Counted from the stretch's first letter, positions 8,392 through 18,358 are shown. The stretch: DNA of 64,000 nt from Pedobacter sp. BS3 (GCF_008274585.1 NZ_VTRT01000001.1:744001-808000), one strand, 5' to 3'. Made by a program: numbers and translations. Notes: a model not told the origin generated them from the sequence alone.

Positions 8392-8663
8392 CGTAAGTTA
8401 TTTCATTATGGCTTCTTTTGGCTGTCCGAAGTGTTCAACGAAAGCGTCTCTACGGATTGATCAATAAGCGGAGTTTTCAACTCCAAAAATAGCCATGAAT
8501 GAGCCTAATGAGCTGTGATAAAACCAGCATACAACCCATTTTATCTATCGGAAGAATTGACAGAGGAACTTAAATGAAACGATAAATCATTCGCCGCTAA
8601 GACACAAGGCCCGAAAAATGTTCAGCGCCTTGTGTCTTTGAAGCTTTGTGGCATATCTAAAGA
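8392..8663. other. Intergenic tail with small hairpins, no gene seen
   Basis: No convincing coding sequence. It contains a short palindrome GGAGTT-TTC-AACTCC (8470-8484), again with a 3-nt loop, and the larger hairpin listed separately at 8599-8638. Confidence 0.5.
8599..8638 (-). terminator. 12-bp-arm hairpin downstream of heparinase III
   Basis: AAGACACAAGGC (8599-8610) pairs exactly with GCCTTGTGTCTT (8627-8638) over a 16-nt loop, 25 nt past the end of the minus-strand lyase gene. The arm sequence is of the AAGACACAAGG type often dispersed in Bacteroidota intergenic DNA. It may serve as the operon's 3' end structure; a true U-run is lacking. Confidence 0.45.
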
Positions 8664-10652
8664 TTATTTAACAGGAACCTGTTCGGTGATATGCCGTTGT
8701 TTGCCGGCAACGTTCACCGTAAGGTCAATAATACCTGTATTCAAATCCATTTTGCTGTCCGGCGTAACTGTAATAACGGGTGCTTTTGCGGTGGCATACG
8801 GATATAAAACGGTGGTGAAATTTACCGGTTCATTCACGGTTTTTTGCTTTTCGAACGCGAAGGCCGGGCGTGGCTTTTCCTGGCGATAGGCGTAAGAAAC
8901 CTTACCTTCCTCTTCGGTTGTCTTAATGTCTTTTCCGAAAGTTTGAATAAGCAGGTTGTTGTTATCGTCAAAGTCGGTACGTACGCTGCTTTGTGCGGTA
9001 TTGGTTACGCTGTTACCCTCTGCTAACTGGAAATGTATGCCAATGGTTCCCTGTGCGGTTCCGATGGCCTGGTCTAAAATCACGAAATAGCTTTTATCTA
9101 CAAACAATACTGTACGGCGATGTTTCAAATTGGTATAACTTGGATTTTCGTACACCAGGACATCCAGCGAAGGCGACGTTTTCCAGTAAATGAACTTAGC
9201 GTTGGTGCTGTCCTGGTTTTTGTTGTCCAATGTAAGTGTTTTGTGCACCATCGTCTGGCGATACCAGTTTCTCAGTTTCAGTATTTCTGCGTTGCCGCTG
9301 TACACATAACAACCGGCATCAGGCATAAAATTGCGTCCTTTTACCCACAGATCGAACGTGCCGTTATCGGGCTGGCTGTGAAAAAATCCCGGAGGACTTG
9401 CCCGTAACACCATCACGGTCGATTTCTCATCCCAACCGTTTCTGAAGGTATAAAATCCGCCGGTTTTTAATGCGCTTGATAAATAGGCCGGCGGATTGCC
9501 TTCTTTACCTTCGGTGGCATAATAACGGATGATCTTGTTTTGCGGAAATACTTCCAGCCAGCTTTTATACTGTTTCACCATCTCATCTTTATGTACCAGC
9601 TTAGCATCGCCAAACATAGGATAAGTGTAATCCGGGAATGAAAAATTGACCAAAGCCATAATCATTTTTTCTATGGTTGCTTTGTAGCTTGCCGGAAACT
9701 CATTGTCGAGTCCCGAAAGCTGCGCCATCCTGAGCGCCTTTAGAAAGATGTTAACGGTGGCTACGTGGTAGTTAGGCGAGAGCTCGAACTGTAACCCATC
9801 GGGGTAGATTTGCTTGCCGATCTCGGTGTTCAGCTTTTCTATACCACTCTGGCGCCATTTTTCAGCATTTTTCAGCTCGGGAAAAAAGCAGCCTGCATAC
9901 ACCATGCGTTGTGCCTCGAACAACAGGTGATTGCCTACTTTGGTATAATTGGCCAGCAGGTAATCGGCATGTCTGGCGTAGTTTTCCAGGAAATCCAGCA
10001 GGAAATCGGGTGTAAAATTGGGTGAGCTGACAAACATATTGAACAAGCCGGTCTGATCCTGTATACGGGTAGCTACTTCCAGCGGACGCCAGGCAAAACG
10101 GTCGTTATCTGCCGAAAGACCTAACGGGTTTTTCTTTATCCAGTCGCGGTACTGAAATACCCATTCTTTAGCATATTTCTCATCGCCTGATGACCAGTAG
10201 GCCAGACCCATGGGTTCCCACCAATAAGTACGGTGCAGCTGCCAGCGTATCTCGTTATCTTTAATGGGCCAGTATTGCCAGTTAATGTCTTTGCCATAGT
10301 CAATAAAACCGTAACCGGGGTGCACATAAAACAAATGCTGCATGCCTTTATCGGCTTTTTCCTGAACGCCGGCAGGTAATTTTTTACCGGCATACCGGGC
10401 CTTGTCTTCCAGGTTATAATCCGGGTGTTTTATACCGGTGCGGTGCCTGTAATAGTTAAGCAATGCTGCTGCGGCTTGCTGATAATCTTTTTTATCGACC
10501 AGTTTTTTGACATTGGCCAAACCCGGGTAATCCAGGTTAAGGCGTGCAAACACTTCTTCAGGTTGCTCTAACCTTGTTTGCGGTTTTTCCTGTGCCGCCA
10601 GCAAAGCGGGCATTACCAGGAATGTGAGCATGAGTTTAGGGAACTTTTTCAT
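8664..10652 (-). CDS. hepC: Heparin-sulfate lyase, heparinase III type (PL12)
   Basis: A 662-residue periplasmic enzyme with signal peptide MKKFPKLMLTFLVMPALLAAQ. An N-terminal (alpha/alpha) toroid carries DINWQYWPIKDNEIRWQLHR, KKNPLGLSADNDRFAWRPLE and KVGNHLLFEAQRMVYAG. A C-terminal beta-sandwich starts near GFYTFRNGWD and carries HSQPDNGTFDLWVKGRNF. Asn241, Tyr295 (ELSPNYHVA) and His425 match, shifted by one, the catalytic Asn240/Tyr294/His424 I recall for P. heparinus heparinase III (659 residues). The family cleaves low-sulfated heparan sulfate by beta-elimination, leaving a 4,5-unsaturated uronate. It is the second gene of the minus-strand arm after the GH88 gene, which would remove that uronate. 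Confidence 0.95.
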   Translation of the reverse strand: MKKFPKLMLTFLVMPALLAAQEKPQTRLEQPEEVFARLNLDYPGLANVKKLVDKKDYQQAAAALLNYYRHRTGIKHPDYNLEDKARYAGKKLPAGVQEKADKGMQHLFYVHPGYGFIDYGKDINWQYWPIKDNEIRWQLHRTYWWEPMGLAYWSSGDEKYAKEWVFQYRDWIKKNPLGLSADNDRFAWRPLEVATRIQDQTGLFNMFVSSPNFTPDFLLDFLENYARHADYLLANYTKVGNHLLFEAQRMVYAGCFFPELKNAEKWRQSGIEKLNTEIGKQIYPDGLQFELSPNYHVATVNIFLKALRMAQLSGLDNEFPASYKATIEKMIMALVNFSFPDYTYPMFGDAKLVHKDEMVKQYKSWLEVFPQNKIIRYYATEGKEGNPPAYLSSALKTGGFYTFRNGWDEKSTVMVLRASPPGFFHSQPDNGTFDLWVKGRNFMPDAGCYVYSGNAEILKLRNWYRQTMVHKTLTLDNKNQDSTNAKFIYWKTSPSLDVLVYENPSYTNLKHRRTVLFVDKSYFVILDQAIGTAQGTIGIHFQLAEGNSVTNTAQSSVRTDFDDNNNLLIQTFGKDIKTTEEEGKVSYAYRQEKPRPAFAFEKQKTVNEPVNFTTVLYPYATAKAPVITVTPDSKMDLNTGIIDLTVNVAGKQRHITEQVPVK

Positions 10653-10661
10653 TTTATATGT

Positions 10662-10721
10662 GATTACACGGATTGCACAGATTACACGGATAAATGGGTT
10701 ACACAGATTACACAGATTGCG
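10662..10721. repeat. Imperfect 9-10 bp tandem repeats between GH88 and heparinase III genes
   Basis: Six or seven units of the type GATTACAC(A/G), with variants GATTGCACA and GGTTACACA, fill most of the 79-bp gap in the minus-strand operon. No coding potential was seen. It may alter the relative expression of the two genes, which is only a guess. Confidence 0.6.
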
Positions 10722-10731
10722 TATGGCCTTT

Positions 10732-11946
10732 TTACTTCGTGGTTGATGCTACTAACTTCAGATCGATCTTTTTAATATCCGCATAGCGTTTTAATGCTTC
10801 GAGGTAATAATAATCCGCATAATTTATCGGGGTATCTACTTCTGATTTATTGGGGAACGCACCCACGCTATGTTTCAAAATAAAGTAATGTTCGCTACCG
10901 GGCGCTGCCAGGTATTTATCCGAAGATAGGGATTTTAATATCTGCTCGGCAAACTTGAAATACTTATCGCCATCGGTTACCTGGGTGCTTAGCTCAAGCA
11001 AAGCTGAGGCCGTGATGGTTGCCGCAGAAACATCCCGTAAGGCATTTGGAATATTGGGTGCATCGTAATCCCAATAAGGTATTTTATCTTTAGGAAGACG
11101 CGGATGATTCATAATAAAAGCGGCAATATGCTCGGCCTGTGCCAGGAACTTTTTTTCTTTGGTATAGCCGTAGCTCATAGTGAATCCATAAAGCCCCCAG
11201 GCCTGCCCGCGTGCCCAGGCTGAGTTATCCGCATATCCCTGGAACGTACCTTTATGTATAGCTTTACCACTAATGGTATCATAACTAACCACATGATACG
11301 AGCTGTAATCTTTACGAAAGTGATTGCGCATGGTGGTGTTGGCATGATTGTCGGCTGCCTGGAAATAAGCCGGTTTGTTAAATTGCTTAGCCGCCCAGAA
11401 CAAAAAGTCAATGTTCATCATATTATCAATAATAACCGGGAACTGCCACTCACCAAAATCCCACGAACGGATGGCTTTAACCCGTTTATTATACCGTGTA
11501 TAAAGGCTGGCGGCGCCATTTTCCAAAGGCTTTAAATATTGTTTGTTTCCGGTAATGCGGTACGCGTTACCGTATGAGCAGAACAGCATAAAACCCAGAT
11601 CGTGGGTAAAGGTAAAATGTTGTACTGAATCAAGAGCCAGTGTAAACCTGCCGGCTTGTGCAGCTAATTTTTTATTGCCTGATAGCTCGTAAGCATACCA
11701 TAAGCTGCCGGGAAAAAATCCCGAGGTCCAGTCGCGGCAGGGAGCTAGCCTTACACTGCCATCCGGCTCAACAGAACGTGGCGTCATGCCCGGTTTATAG
11801 GTTTCGGCAGCTTTGGTTAACTGATAAACTGCCCTGTTTTTTGATTTGATCAACCAGTCTTCGGGGGTAGATTGTGCATTAACAAGGCTCTGGCCTAGTC
11901 CCAGCAAAACAACAAATGCACAACACGTGCCTAATCGTTTTTTCAT
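10732..11946 (-). CDS. Unsaturated glucuronyl hydrolase (GH88)
   Basis: A 404-residue enzyme with signal peptide MKKRLGTCCAFVVLLGLGQSLVNAQ and the (alpha/alpha)6 barrel of GH88. Visible family marks: RDWTSGFFPGSLWYAYE, FTHDLGFMLFCSYG and VIIDNMMNIDFLFWAA, the last two holding the two catalytic Asp residues (THD and IDN), then GYADNSAWARGQAWGLYG and YWDYDAP. These enzymes hydrate the 4,5-double bond left by lyases and release 5-keto-4-deoxyuronate from the non-reducing end. Length matches the P. heparinus delta-4,5 glycuronidase. It is the first gene of the minus-strand arm and diverges from the PL15-like gene across a 334-bp control region. Confidence 0.95.
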   Translation of the reverse strand: MKKRLGTCCAFVVLLGLGQSLVNAQSTPEDWLIKSKNRAVYQLTKAAETYKPGMTPRSVEPDGSVRLAPCRDWTSGFFPGSLWYAYELSGNKKLAAQAGRFTLALDSVQHFTFTHDLGFMLFCSYGNAYRITGNKQYLKPLENGAASLYTRYNKRVKAIRSWDFGEWQFPVIIDNMMNIDFLFWAAKQFNKPAYFQAADNHANTTMRNHFRKDYSSYHVVSYDTISGKAIHKGTFQGYADNSAWARGQAWGLYGFTMSYGYTKEKKFLAQAEHIAAFIMNHPRLPKDKIPYWDYDAPNIPNALRDVSAATITASALLELSTQVTDGDKYFKFAEQILKSLSSDKYLAAPGSEHYFILKHSVGAFPNKSEVDTPINYADYYYLEALKRYADIKKIDLKLVASTTK

Positions 11947-12280
11947 AAATAAGGAATATTAAAATATAATGATTTACAACCCGCAAGTTAGGCAGGCTGC
12001 TGCTGGGAGGCTTTAGAAATGGTCTTTTTTGCTTCTAAAATTGATGAATGTATAGATAGAATTTATGATTACGGCAACCGACAATATTATTTAACAAACC
12101 GGCATCCGGAATTTCGTAAAACACTAACCAGGATTTGAATGATTTTGGTTAATTTTTGAAATTGTTCCTGCAAGGTTAGCCTAAATTTACTTCAGAATAA
12201 TAGCCTTCTATCAGGCTACGAGGAAAAGACCTATATCAGCAAGCGAATAAAATAACAAGTACCATTTATAACCCCTAAAA
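11947..12280. promoter_or_regulatory. Divergent control region of the heparan sulfate locus
   Basis: A 334-bp gene-free, AT-rich stretch between GH88 (minus) and the first PL15-like gene (plus). It holds the conserved operator-like block at 12124-12198 and, on the plus strand, a near-consensus -7 box TAAATTTA at 12182-12189. No small gene was seen. Confidence 0.7.
12124..12198 (+). promoter_or_regulatory. Conserved operator-like block, copy A (candidate regulator site)
   Basis: Aligned by eye with 15066-15141: 33 of the first 47 columns are identical without gaps, including CAGGATTT, ATTTT and TTCCTG (12165-12170), followed after about 12 nt by AAATT-ACTT in both. Within copy A, TTTGAA occurs at block positions 11-16 and again at 32-37, a 21-bp spacing (two helical turns) as expected for an AraC-type dimer site. 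Confidence 0.7.
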
Positions 12281-14977
12281 ATGAGTTTTAACATACTGCT
12301 TCACTCGGCATTAACTTTAATAACTGCTTGCCAGCAGCAACAGCCGCTGCAAAAAGATTCTCAGCCGCCTATAATCCACCTCGATGCTATAAAGCTCCAT
12401 GCACGCATACGGGAATGGTCATATCCTAAAAATGGCATAACGGTTCCCACCAGCGCTCCGGCGTTGTTGTGGCCGGGCACCAATGGAAAAAGCATGATCT
12501 TTCCAATGGAAAGTGGCAGCGAAGTACCGGAAGATCCCAATATCGGCAATGTTGTTTATAAGGTGATATTGGCAGGCGATAAGGATTTTAAAAAGGATGT
12601 TATTGCCGGTACAGCACAACGCTGGACAGTATATCCTCTGCACCAGCGTTTAAAACCGGGGCATTGGTTTTGGAAATATGCCTATATGCTTAAAAACAGC
12701 AATAAATGGACATGGTCTCCGGTATATGATTTTGTGGTAGATAAAAATTCAGGCGGAGAAGTATCGCCGCCTGTAAGCGAGGTGTTAAAACGGAATGAAG
12801 GGCCACATCCCAGGTTATGGAACATGAGCAGGATAGGTGAAAGCTTTTATCGCAATAACCTGCAAAATCCCGAAGCAAAAAAATTCATAGCCTACGCAGA
12901 AAAGCTTATGCAGCAGCCTTTGCCCAAAGAAGAACCGATGCGGATCATTGACACCACGGGCAAAACTCCGCTTGAGAAAAAGAAGCTGATAGAGCGTATG
13001 TATCATGGTTTTGGCGATATGGTAGGTACACCTGTACGCAACCTGTGTATTGCTTACCAGCTTACTAAAGATGAACGGTTCATACAAAATGCCAAAAAAC
13101 GGGCTTTGAACATTGCCCGAATGGATCCAAACGGATTGGCAACCCACGATGATTTTACCAGTGGTGCGGTGCTGGAAGCGTTGGGCTGGTTTTATGATGC
13201 GGGTTATCAATTTTTAAGCAACGATGAAAAACAACTGTTGCGCAACATTATTAAAATAAGAGCTAAGCGGGTGTACGATAATTTACCCAATCGCTTTGAG
13301 TTGCATGTAAGCGATAACCACGTATGGCAAATCACCATGCGTAACCTGGCCATTGGTACTGTAGCCGTAGTGAACGAAATACCCGAAGCCAAAGAATGGT
13401 TAACCTATTTATACGAGGTATGGTCGGCACGCTTTCCAATTTTAGGTACAACCGACGGCGGCTGGCACGAAGGTAATGGCTATTTCAGGGTGAACTTTAA
13501 ATCGTTTATTTATCTGTCGCAGTTATTCGGAGACTTTAGTGGTGTCAATTACTTCAACCTGCCGTGGATGCAAAACCTGCCTTATTATATGTTATATACG
13601 TATCCGCCAAATTCCATGTCTACAGCCATAGGCGATATGTGGGAAAATCTGCCCAACATGGTAAAAATGCAGGCCTGGTTTGCCGATGCCCTTACCTATA
13701 AGATAGAAAATCCGTATCTCAACTGGTATGTCAGCGAAATCAGGAAGAATAACCCGGAATTTTTCGGAGGGACCGATGATTTATTGTTATTCCGCCTGTT
13801 AAACTATAATCCGGATCGTAAGCTGCCTGTTTCTTCGCCCGGAAACCTGCCTAAAACAAGGGCCTTTACCGATATAGGCGTAGTGGCTATGCACCAGGAT
13901 CTGGCTCATGCCGATAAAAGCCTGAGCAGCTATTTATTCAGCAACCCGTTTGGCTCATCGGGCCATGGTCATGCTTCGCAAAATGCCTTTACCATTAATT
14001 ATAAAGGAAAAACCATTTTCGGAGGTTCGGGGTATTACAGCAATTTCAGCGATAAGCACAATTTGTTATACTATCGCACATCCAGGGCCTATTGCACCAT
14101 ACTGGCCGATAGCTTAGGGCAAAAATTAGGTGAAGAAGGTTACGGATGGATACCCCGCACCATTAGCGGCAATCATATTCAATATGCTTTAGGTGATGCG
14201 TCAAACGCCTATGGCGATATTGTGAGCGAGTTCTGGTTAGACCGGTTTAAACAAATTGGCATTAAGCCCGATAAAAGCAATGGCTATGGCGATGCCGGAG
14301 TCACCCTGTATCGCAGGCACATGCTACAATTAGACGGAGAATATGTGGTATTGTACGATGAGCTGGAAGCAAAAAATCCGGTTAAGTGGACAACACAATT
14401 TCATGCACCTTATTACACCATTTTAACACAACAAACAACTCGTACTAATCAGCAGAATTTTGAAGTAAAAACTGATCTGGGCAAAATAACGGCAAGCGTA
14501 TTCGCCGACTCGTCGTTAAAATTAACTGTTCATGATCAATTTGCCGAGCCCGCTATAAACTGGGCAAAGGTTACCAATGATGAGGGGAAAATAAAAGAAT
14601 TTAAAAGTCAGTGGCATGCCGGTATTACATCAGTTCCTTCAAAAACGTTCCGGTTCTTAACTATCATCCAGATAAAAAGCGATAAGACAGATATAATTAA
14701 AACGATAGCTGATACGAATGGGTTGTATCATTTAAAAGTTGGCCAATGGGATATACAAGTGCAATTAGATGCCACAAAACCTGCGGCTTTGCAGGTAAGT
14801 AGTAGTGCGGCAAGATCATTATTCAATTATGGCGTATTACCCGTACAGTGGCAAGGCCGGGACTATAAACAAATAAAGGGCAGCTCATTACTTTTAGAAT
14901 CAGGGTCTGATAAGCTGAGCCATCAGGAAGTAACAGACACTGTTCCTGATGTAGTAAAGTTCGACTATGGTTTTTAA
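12281..14977 (+). CDS. Heparinase II/III-like exo-lyase with DUF4962-type N-terminus (PL15-like), predicted lipoprotein
   Basis: An 898-residue protein. The N-terminus ends in a lipobox (LTLITAC, Cys17), suggesting membrane anchoring. Residues about 35-155 form a Fn3-like DUF4962-type domain (HARIREWSYP ... ALLWPG ... RWTVYPLHQRLKPGHWFWKY ... WSPVYDFVV). An (alpha/alpha) toroid follows with FELHVSDNHVWQ (Asn346-His347) and GWHEGNGYFRV (Asn399, Tyr401). The beta-sandwich carries SGHGHASQNAF (His562/His564) and YYSNFSDKHNLLYYRTSRAY. The layout recalls B. thetaiotaomicron BT4652, an exolytic heparin/heparan sulfate lyase of PL15. Next to its paralog at 26807-29413 it has about 25 extra residues in the first domain. 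It heads the plus-strand arm behind operator copy A. Confidence 0.85.
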   Translation: MSFNILLHSALTLITACQQQQPLQKDSQPPIIHLDAIKLHARIREWSYPKNGITVPTSAPALLWPGTNGKSMIFPMESGSEVPEDPNIGNVVYKVILAGDKDFKKDVIAGTAQRWTVYPLHQRLKPGHWFWKYAYMLKNSNKWTWSPVYDFVVDKNSGGEVSPPVSEVLKRNEGPHPRLWNMSRIGESFYRNNLQNPEAKKFIAYAEKLMQQPLPKEEPMRIIDTTGKTPLEKKKLIERMYHGFGDMVGTPVRNLCIAYQLTKDERFIQNAKKRALNIARMDPNGLATHDDFTSGAVLEALGWFYDAGYQFLSNDEKQLLRNIIKIRAKRVYDNLPNRFELHVSDNHVWQITMRNLAIGTVAVVNEIPEAKEWLTYLYEVWSARFPILGTTDGGWHEGNGYFRVNFKSFIYLSQLFGDFSGVNYFNLPWMQNLPYYMLYTYPPNSMSTAIGDMWENLPNMVKMQAWFADALTYKIENPYLNWYVSEIRKNNPEFFGGTDDLLLFRLLNYNPDRKLPVSSPGNLPKTRAFTDIGVVAMHQDLAHADKSLSSYLFSNPFGSSGHGHASQNAFTINYKGKTIFGGSGYYSNFSDKHNLLYYRTSRAYCTILADSLGQKLGEEGYGWIPRTISGNHIQYALGDASNAYGDIVSEFWLDRFKQIGIKPDKSNGYGDAGVTLYRRHMLQLDGEYVVLYDELEAKNPVKWTTQFHAPYYTILTQQTTRTNQQNFEVKTDLGKITASVFADSSLKLTVHDQFAEPAINWAKVTNDEGKIKEFKSQWHAGITSVPSKTFRFLTIIQIKSDKTDIIKTIADTNGLYHLKVGQWDIQVQLDATKPAALQVSSSAARSLFNYGVLPVQWQGRDYKQIKGSSLLLESGSDKLSHQEVTDTVPDVVKFDYGF

Positions 14978-15065
14978 TAGAACCGGCGTAAACAGCTTAC
15001 AGGGGCATTAATGTATCCATAAGCTGTATTAATAACAACTTATATAACCCAATGTTAATTCTGCA

Positions 15066-15141
15066 TTAATCAGGATTTAAACAATTTTAATCAAATTTTT
15101 AAGCCTTTCCTGTCGTATCTATCGAAATTCACTTTTCGAAT
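15066..15141 (+). promoter_or_regulatory. Conserved operator-like block, copy B, upstream of susC
   Basis: Matches copy A (12124-12198). Here the internal direct repeat is clearest: AATCA-N3-ATTTAA and AATCA-N3-TTTTAA-like halves begin 21 bp apart (15068 and 15089). TTCCTG is at 15107-15112. The block ends about 20 nt before the susC ATG at 15163. Confidence 0.7.
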
Positions 15142-15162
15142 GCTAAACTAAAAAACGCGATT

Positions 15163-18100
15163 ATGAAACTATTTTATTTACTGTTAATGCTTATTCCCGG
15201 AACCGGTGCATTGTATGCACAGCAGGTGCGGGTAAATGGTAAGGTAACAGACGCATCGGGGGAACCGTTAATCGGCGTGGGCGTCATGGAGAAAGGTACC
15301 ACCCACGGGGTAAGCTCCGATCAGAATGGCAATTACGCTCTCTCCGTAAGTTCGCCAAATGCTACACTTGTTTTTTCTTATATCGGATATCAGAAAAGCG
15401 AGGTAAAAGTAAATAGCCACAGCACTATTAATGTGACCATGAAGCTTGAAATGAAAAGCATGGAAGAAGTAGTGGTTGTAGGTTATGGAACTGTAAAACG
15501 GAAAGACCTTACCGGTGCCGTATCTTCTGTAAAAGGTGAAGACCTGGACAAAGTTCCCGTGCAAAATGTGGCAAGCGCCCTGGCCGGTCGGTTGGCCGGT
15601 GTGCAGGTAAATACTACCGAAGGCGCACCCGGCGCTGATATTTCCATCACCATTCGTGGCGGCGGTTCTATTACACAAAGCAATGAGCCTTTGTACGTTA
15701 TTGACGGTATTCCGCAAACCGATGGACTGAGCTTCCTGGATCCTACAGACATTGAAAGCATCGACGTATTGAAAGACGCTGCTGCAACAGCCATTTACGG
15801 AGCACGCGGAGCCAATGGCGTTGTGCTGGTTACTACCAAACAGGCCAAAGCCGGTAAAACCGCTGTTACCTACGATATGTATTACGGCAGCAAGAAAGTG
15901 AATAATATGCTGCCGGTGCTTGATCCATACCAGTATACCGTGTTGCAGTATGAACGCAGCTTGGGCGATGCAACTAAGCTGGCATCGTTTACCAGTAATT
16001 ATGGAACATTTGATCAGTTAGAAAGCCTGTATGGAAACAGAGCCGGCGTTAACTGGCAGGACGAAGTTTTTGGTCGTTCGGCAAACAGCCAGTATCATAA
16101 AATAGGTATCAGCGGCGGCGATAAGGCAACCCGCTTCGGTTTCTTCTATTCATACAATAACGATCAGGGTACCATGATAAATAGCGGGGCCAGAAAGAAT
16201 GTGGCCAAGCTAACGCTGAATCATACTGCCAGCAAAAAGCTGAAGGCATCGGCAAGTGTAAACTACTCGCAACAAAATACATTCGGTATAGGCAGCAGCG
16301 AGGGTAATACCTATTTTAACCAGTTGCAAAACATCATTACCTACCGGCCAACCTATGGTATAAAAGGCAGTGATGATGATCTGGTAAATATGGACGAAGA
16401 CCCGATCTTGGATGAAGTATCGGGTAATACATTGCAAAATCCGTTAGTTAATGCCGAATCGCAAACCCGTGAAGTTATTAATAAAACGCTTTACCTGAAC
16501 GGTACGTTAGATTACCAGATCATTAATCACCTGACATACCGGGGATTGGTTGGTGTGAGATCCTATACTGCCAGAACCAATATGTTTTACGATAACCGCT
16601 CGGTTACCGCTAAGCGTAATGGAGGCCCGCAGGGTTCTATTAATGATTTAACCCGCAGCAGCTGGAACTATTCCAATACACTTACCTATTCAAACCTGTT
16701 CAATAAGGTACATAAATTAGATGTGCTGGTTGGCCAGGAGCAGAGCTACCTGAAAAGCAATTATATAAGAACTACGGCTACTGCATTTCCCGGAAGCACC
16801 CTGGGACTTGATAACCTGTCGGAAGCAGCTACTTTCGTAGCCGCATCGGGCACGGAAGATGAAAAAATAATTTCATTTTTCTCACGTGTTAACTACGCCT
16901 ATAAGGATAAATACCTGTTAGCCGCCAGTATCCGTGCAGACGGTTCCTCAAAATTCGGCTCAGGCAATAAGTTCGGCTATTTCCCGGCAGTATCTGCCGC
17001 CTGGCGCATCATGCAGGAAGACTTCATGAAAAATGTAAAGGTTCTTTCAGACTTAAAACTGCGCCTGAGTGTAGGAACATCCGGTAATAACCGCATAGAT
17101 AATTATTCATCGCTTGCCTTGTTAACCACAGGAAATTACCCGTTAAACAACACCAATAATGTTACCGTTGGAGCCAATACACTGCCTAATCCGGCCTTAA
17201 AATGGGAACAAACCCGTTCTACCAATATCGGTTTAGACGTGGGCGTTCTTAACCAGCGTATACAACTAACGGTAGATGCGTATAAAAACGTAACCAAAGA
17301 CCTGTTGCTTAACGCAGAAGTACCAAACCTTACGGGATATACTACTATGCTGATCAATGCCGGTTCAACCAGCAACAAAGGGTTGGAATTTACCCTGAGC
17401 TCTATCAATATCCGTAACAAAGATTTTCGCTGGACCAGCAATTTTAACATCGCCTTTAACCGCAACAAGGTGTTAGCCCTTACCAGCGGAAACTCGTTTA
17501 TGTACGCTTCATCTAACTGGGGTGTGCTCACAGAAAGCGATTATATTATCCGCGTAGGACAACCGCTAGGACAGATGTTCGGTTATCAGTCAAACGGCTT
17601 GTACCAGGTAGATGATTTTACGTACGATCCGGCAACAAAATACTACTATCTGAAGCCTGGCATTGCTAAAGACCCGAACAACATTGTTAATGCCACCACG
17701 CAAAGTCCCGGCCCCGGTTATCTTAAGCTGGTAGACCGAACCGGAGAAGGCTCAATCACTGCCGATGACCGAACCGTTATTGGTAATGCCAATCCAAAGT
17801 TTACAGGAGGTTTGACCAATACCCTGTCGTACAAAAACTTTGATCTGAGCGTATTTCTTAACTGGTCTTACGGAAATGATGTGTACAATGCCAATAAGTT
17901 GTATGCCAGCCAGACCAACCTGGATTACCGTAATACGTACTCGTACGTTGCCAACCGCTGGATAAGTATTGACGCAACAGGTCAGCGTGTAACGGACCCC
18001 GCAACCCTGGCTGCGCTGAATGGCGGAAAAACAGTGCCTGTTTATAATGGCGCCGGTACCTCGCTTAAATTTTATGATCAGATGGTGGAAGATGGCTCTT

Positions 18101-18339
18101 TCCTGCGTATCAATAATATCAGCCTGGGCTACACCATTCCTAAAAAAGTGCTTTCTAAAATACATGCCGGCAATTTACGGGTGTATGTAACCGGTTATAA
18201 CCTGTACACATTTACCAAGTATAGCGGTTATGATCCCGAAGTAAGTACGCGTAACAGCACACGTTTAACACCCGGTGTAGACTTTGGCGCATATCCCAGA
18301 AGCCGCTCATTTGTAGCGGGAGCAAATCTTTCTTTCTAA
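15163..18339 (+). CDS. susC: SusC-like TonB-dependent outer membrane transporter
   Basis: A 1058-residue protein with signal peptide (MKLFYLLLMLIPGTGALYAQ). A carboxypeptidase-D regulatory-like domain follows (QVRVNGKVTDASGEPLIGVG ... FSYIGYQKSEVKV, about 20-105), then the EEVVVVGYGTVKR segment and the plug (LTGAVSSVKGEDL ... PLYVIDGIP ... IESIDVLKDAAATAIYGARG, about 110-225). The rest is a 22-strand barrel ending in SFVAGANLSF with a C-terminal Phe. With SusD it captures and imports oligosaccharides by TonB energy. Context says heparin/heparan sulfate fragments. The gene has its own operator block, and susD follows 19 nt later. Confidence 0.95.
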   Translation: MKLFYLLLMLIPGTGALYAQQVRVNGKVTDASGEPLIGVGVMEKGTTHGVSSDQNGNYALSVSSPNATLVFSYIGYQKSEVKVNSHSTINVTMKLEMKSMEEVVVVGYGTVKRKDLTGAVSSVKGEDLDKVPVQNVASALAGRLAGVQVNTTEGAPGADISITIRGGGSITQSNEPLYVIDGIPQTDGLSFLDPTDIESIDVLKDAAATAIYGARGANGVVLVTTKQAKAGKTAVTYDMYYGSKKVNNMLPVLDPYQYTVLQYERSLGDATKLASFTSNYGTFDQLESLYGNRAGVNWQDEVFGRSANSQYHKIGISGGDKATRFGFFYSYNNDQGTMINSGARKNVAKLTLNHTASKKLKASASVNYSQQNTFGIGSSEGNTYFNQLQNIITYRPTYGIKGSDDDLVNMDEDPILDEVSGNTLQNPLVNAESQTREVINKTLYLNGTLDYQIINHLTYRGLVGVRSYTARTNMFYDNRSVTAKRNGGPQGSINDLTRSSWNYSNTLTYSNLFNKVHKLDVLVGQEQSYLKSNYIRTTATAFPGSTLGLDNLSEAATFVAASGTEDEKIISFFSRVNYAYKDKYLLAASIRADGSSKFGSGNKFGYFPAVSAAWRIMQEDFMKNVKVLSDLKLRLSVGTSGNNRIDNYSSLALLTTGNYPLNNTNNVTVGANTLPNPALKWEQTRSTNIGLDVGVLNQRIQLTVDAYKNVTKDLLLNAEVPNLTGYTTMLINAGSTSNKGLEFTLSSINIRNKDFRWTSNFNIAFNRNKVLALTSGNSFMYASSNWGVLTESDYIIRVGQPLGQMFGYQSNGLYQVDDFTYDPATKYYYLKPGIAKDPNNIVNATTQSPGPGYLKLVDRTGEGSITADDRTVIGNANPKFTGGLTNTLSYKNFDLSVFLNWSYGNDVYNANKLYASQTNLDYRNTYSYVANRWISIDATGQRVTDPATLAALNGGKTVPVYNGAGTSLKFYDQMVEDGSFLRINNISLGYTIPKKVLSKIHAGNLRVYVTGYNLYTFTKYSGYDPEVSTRNSTRLTPGVDFGAYPRSRSFVAGANLSF

Positions 18340-18358
18340 GAATATAAAATATTGAATC

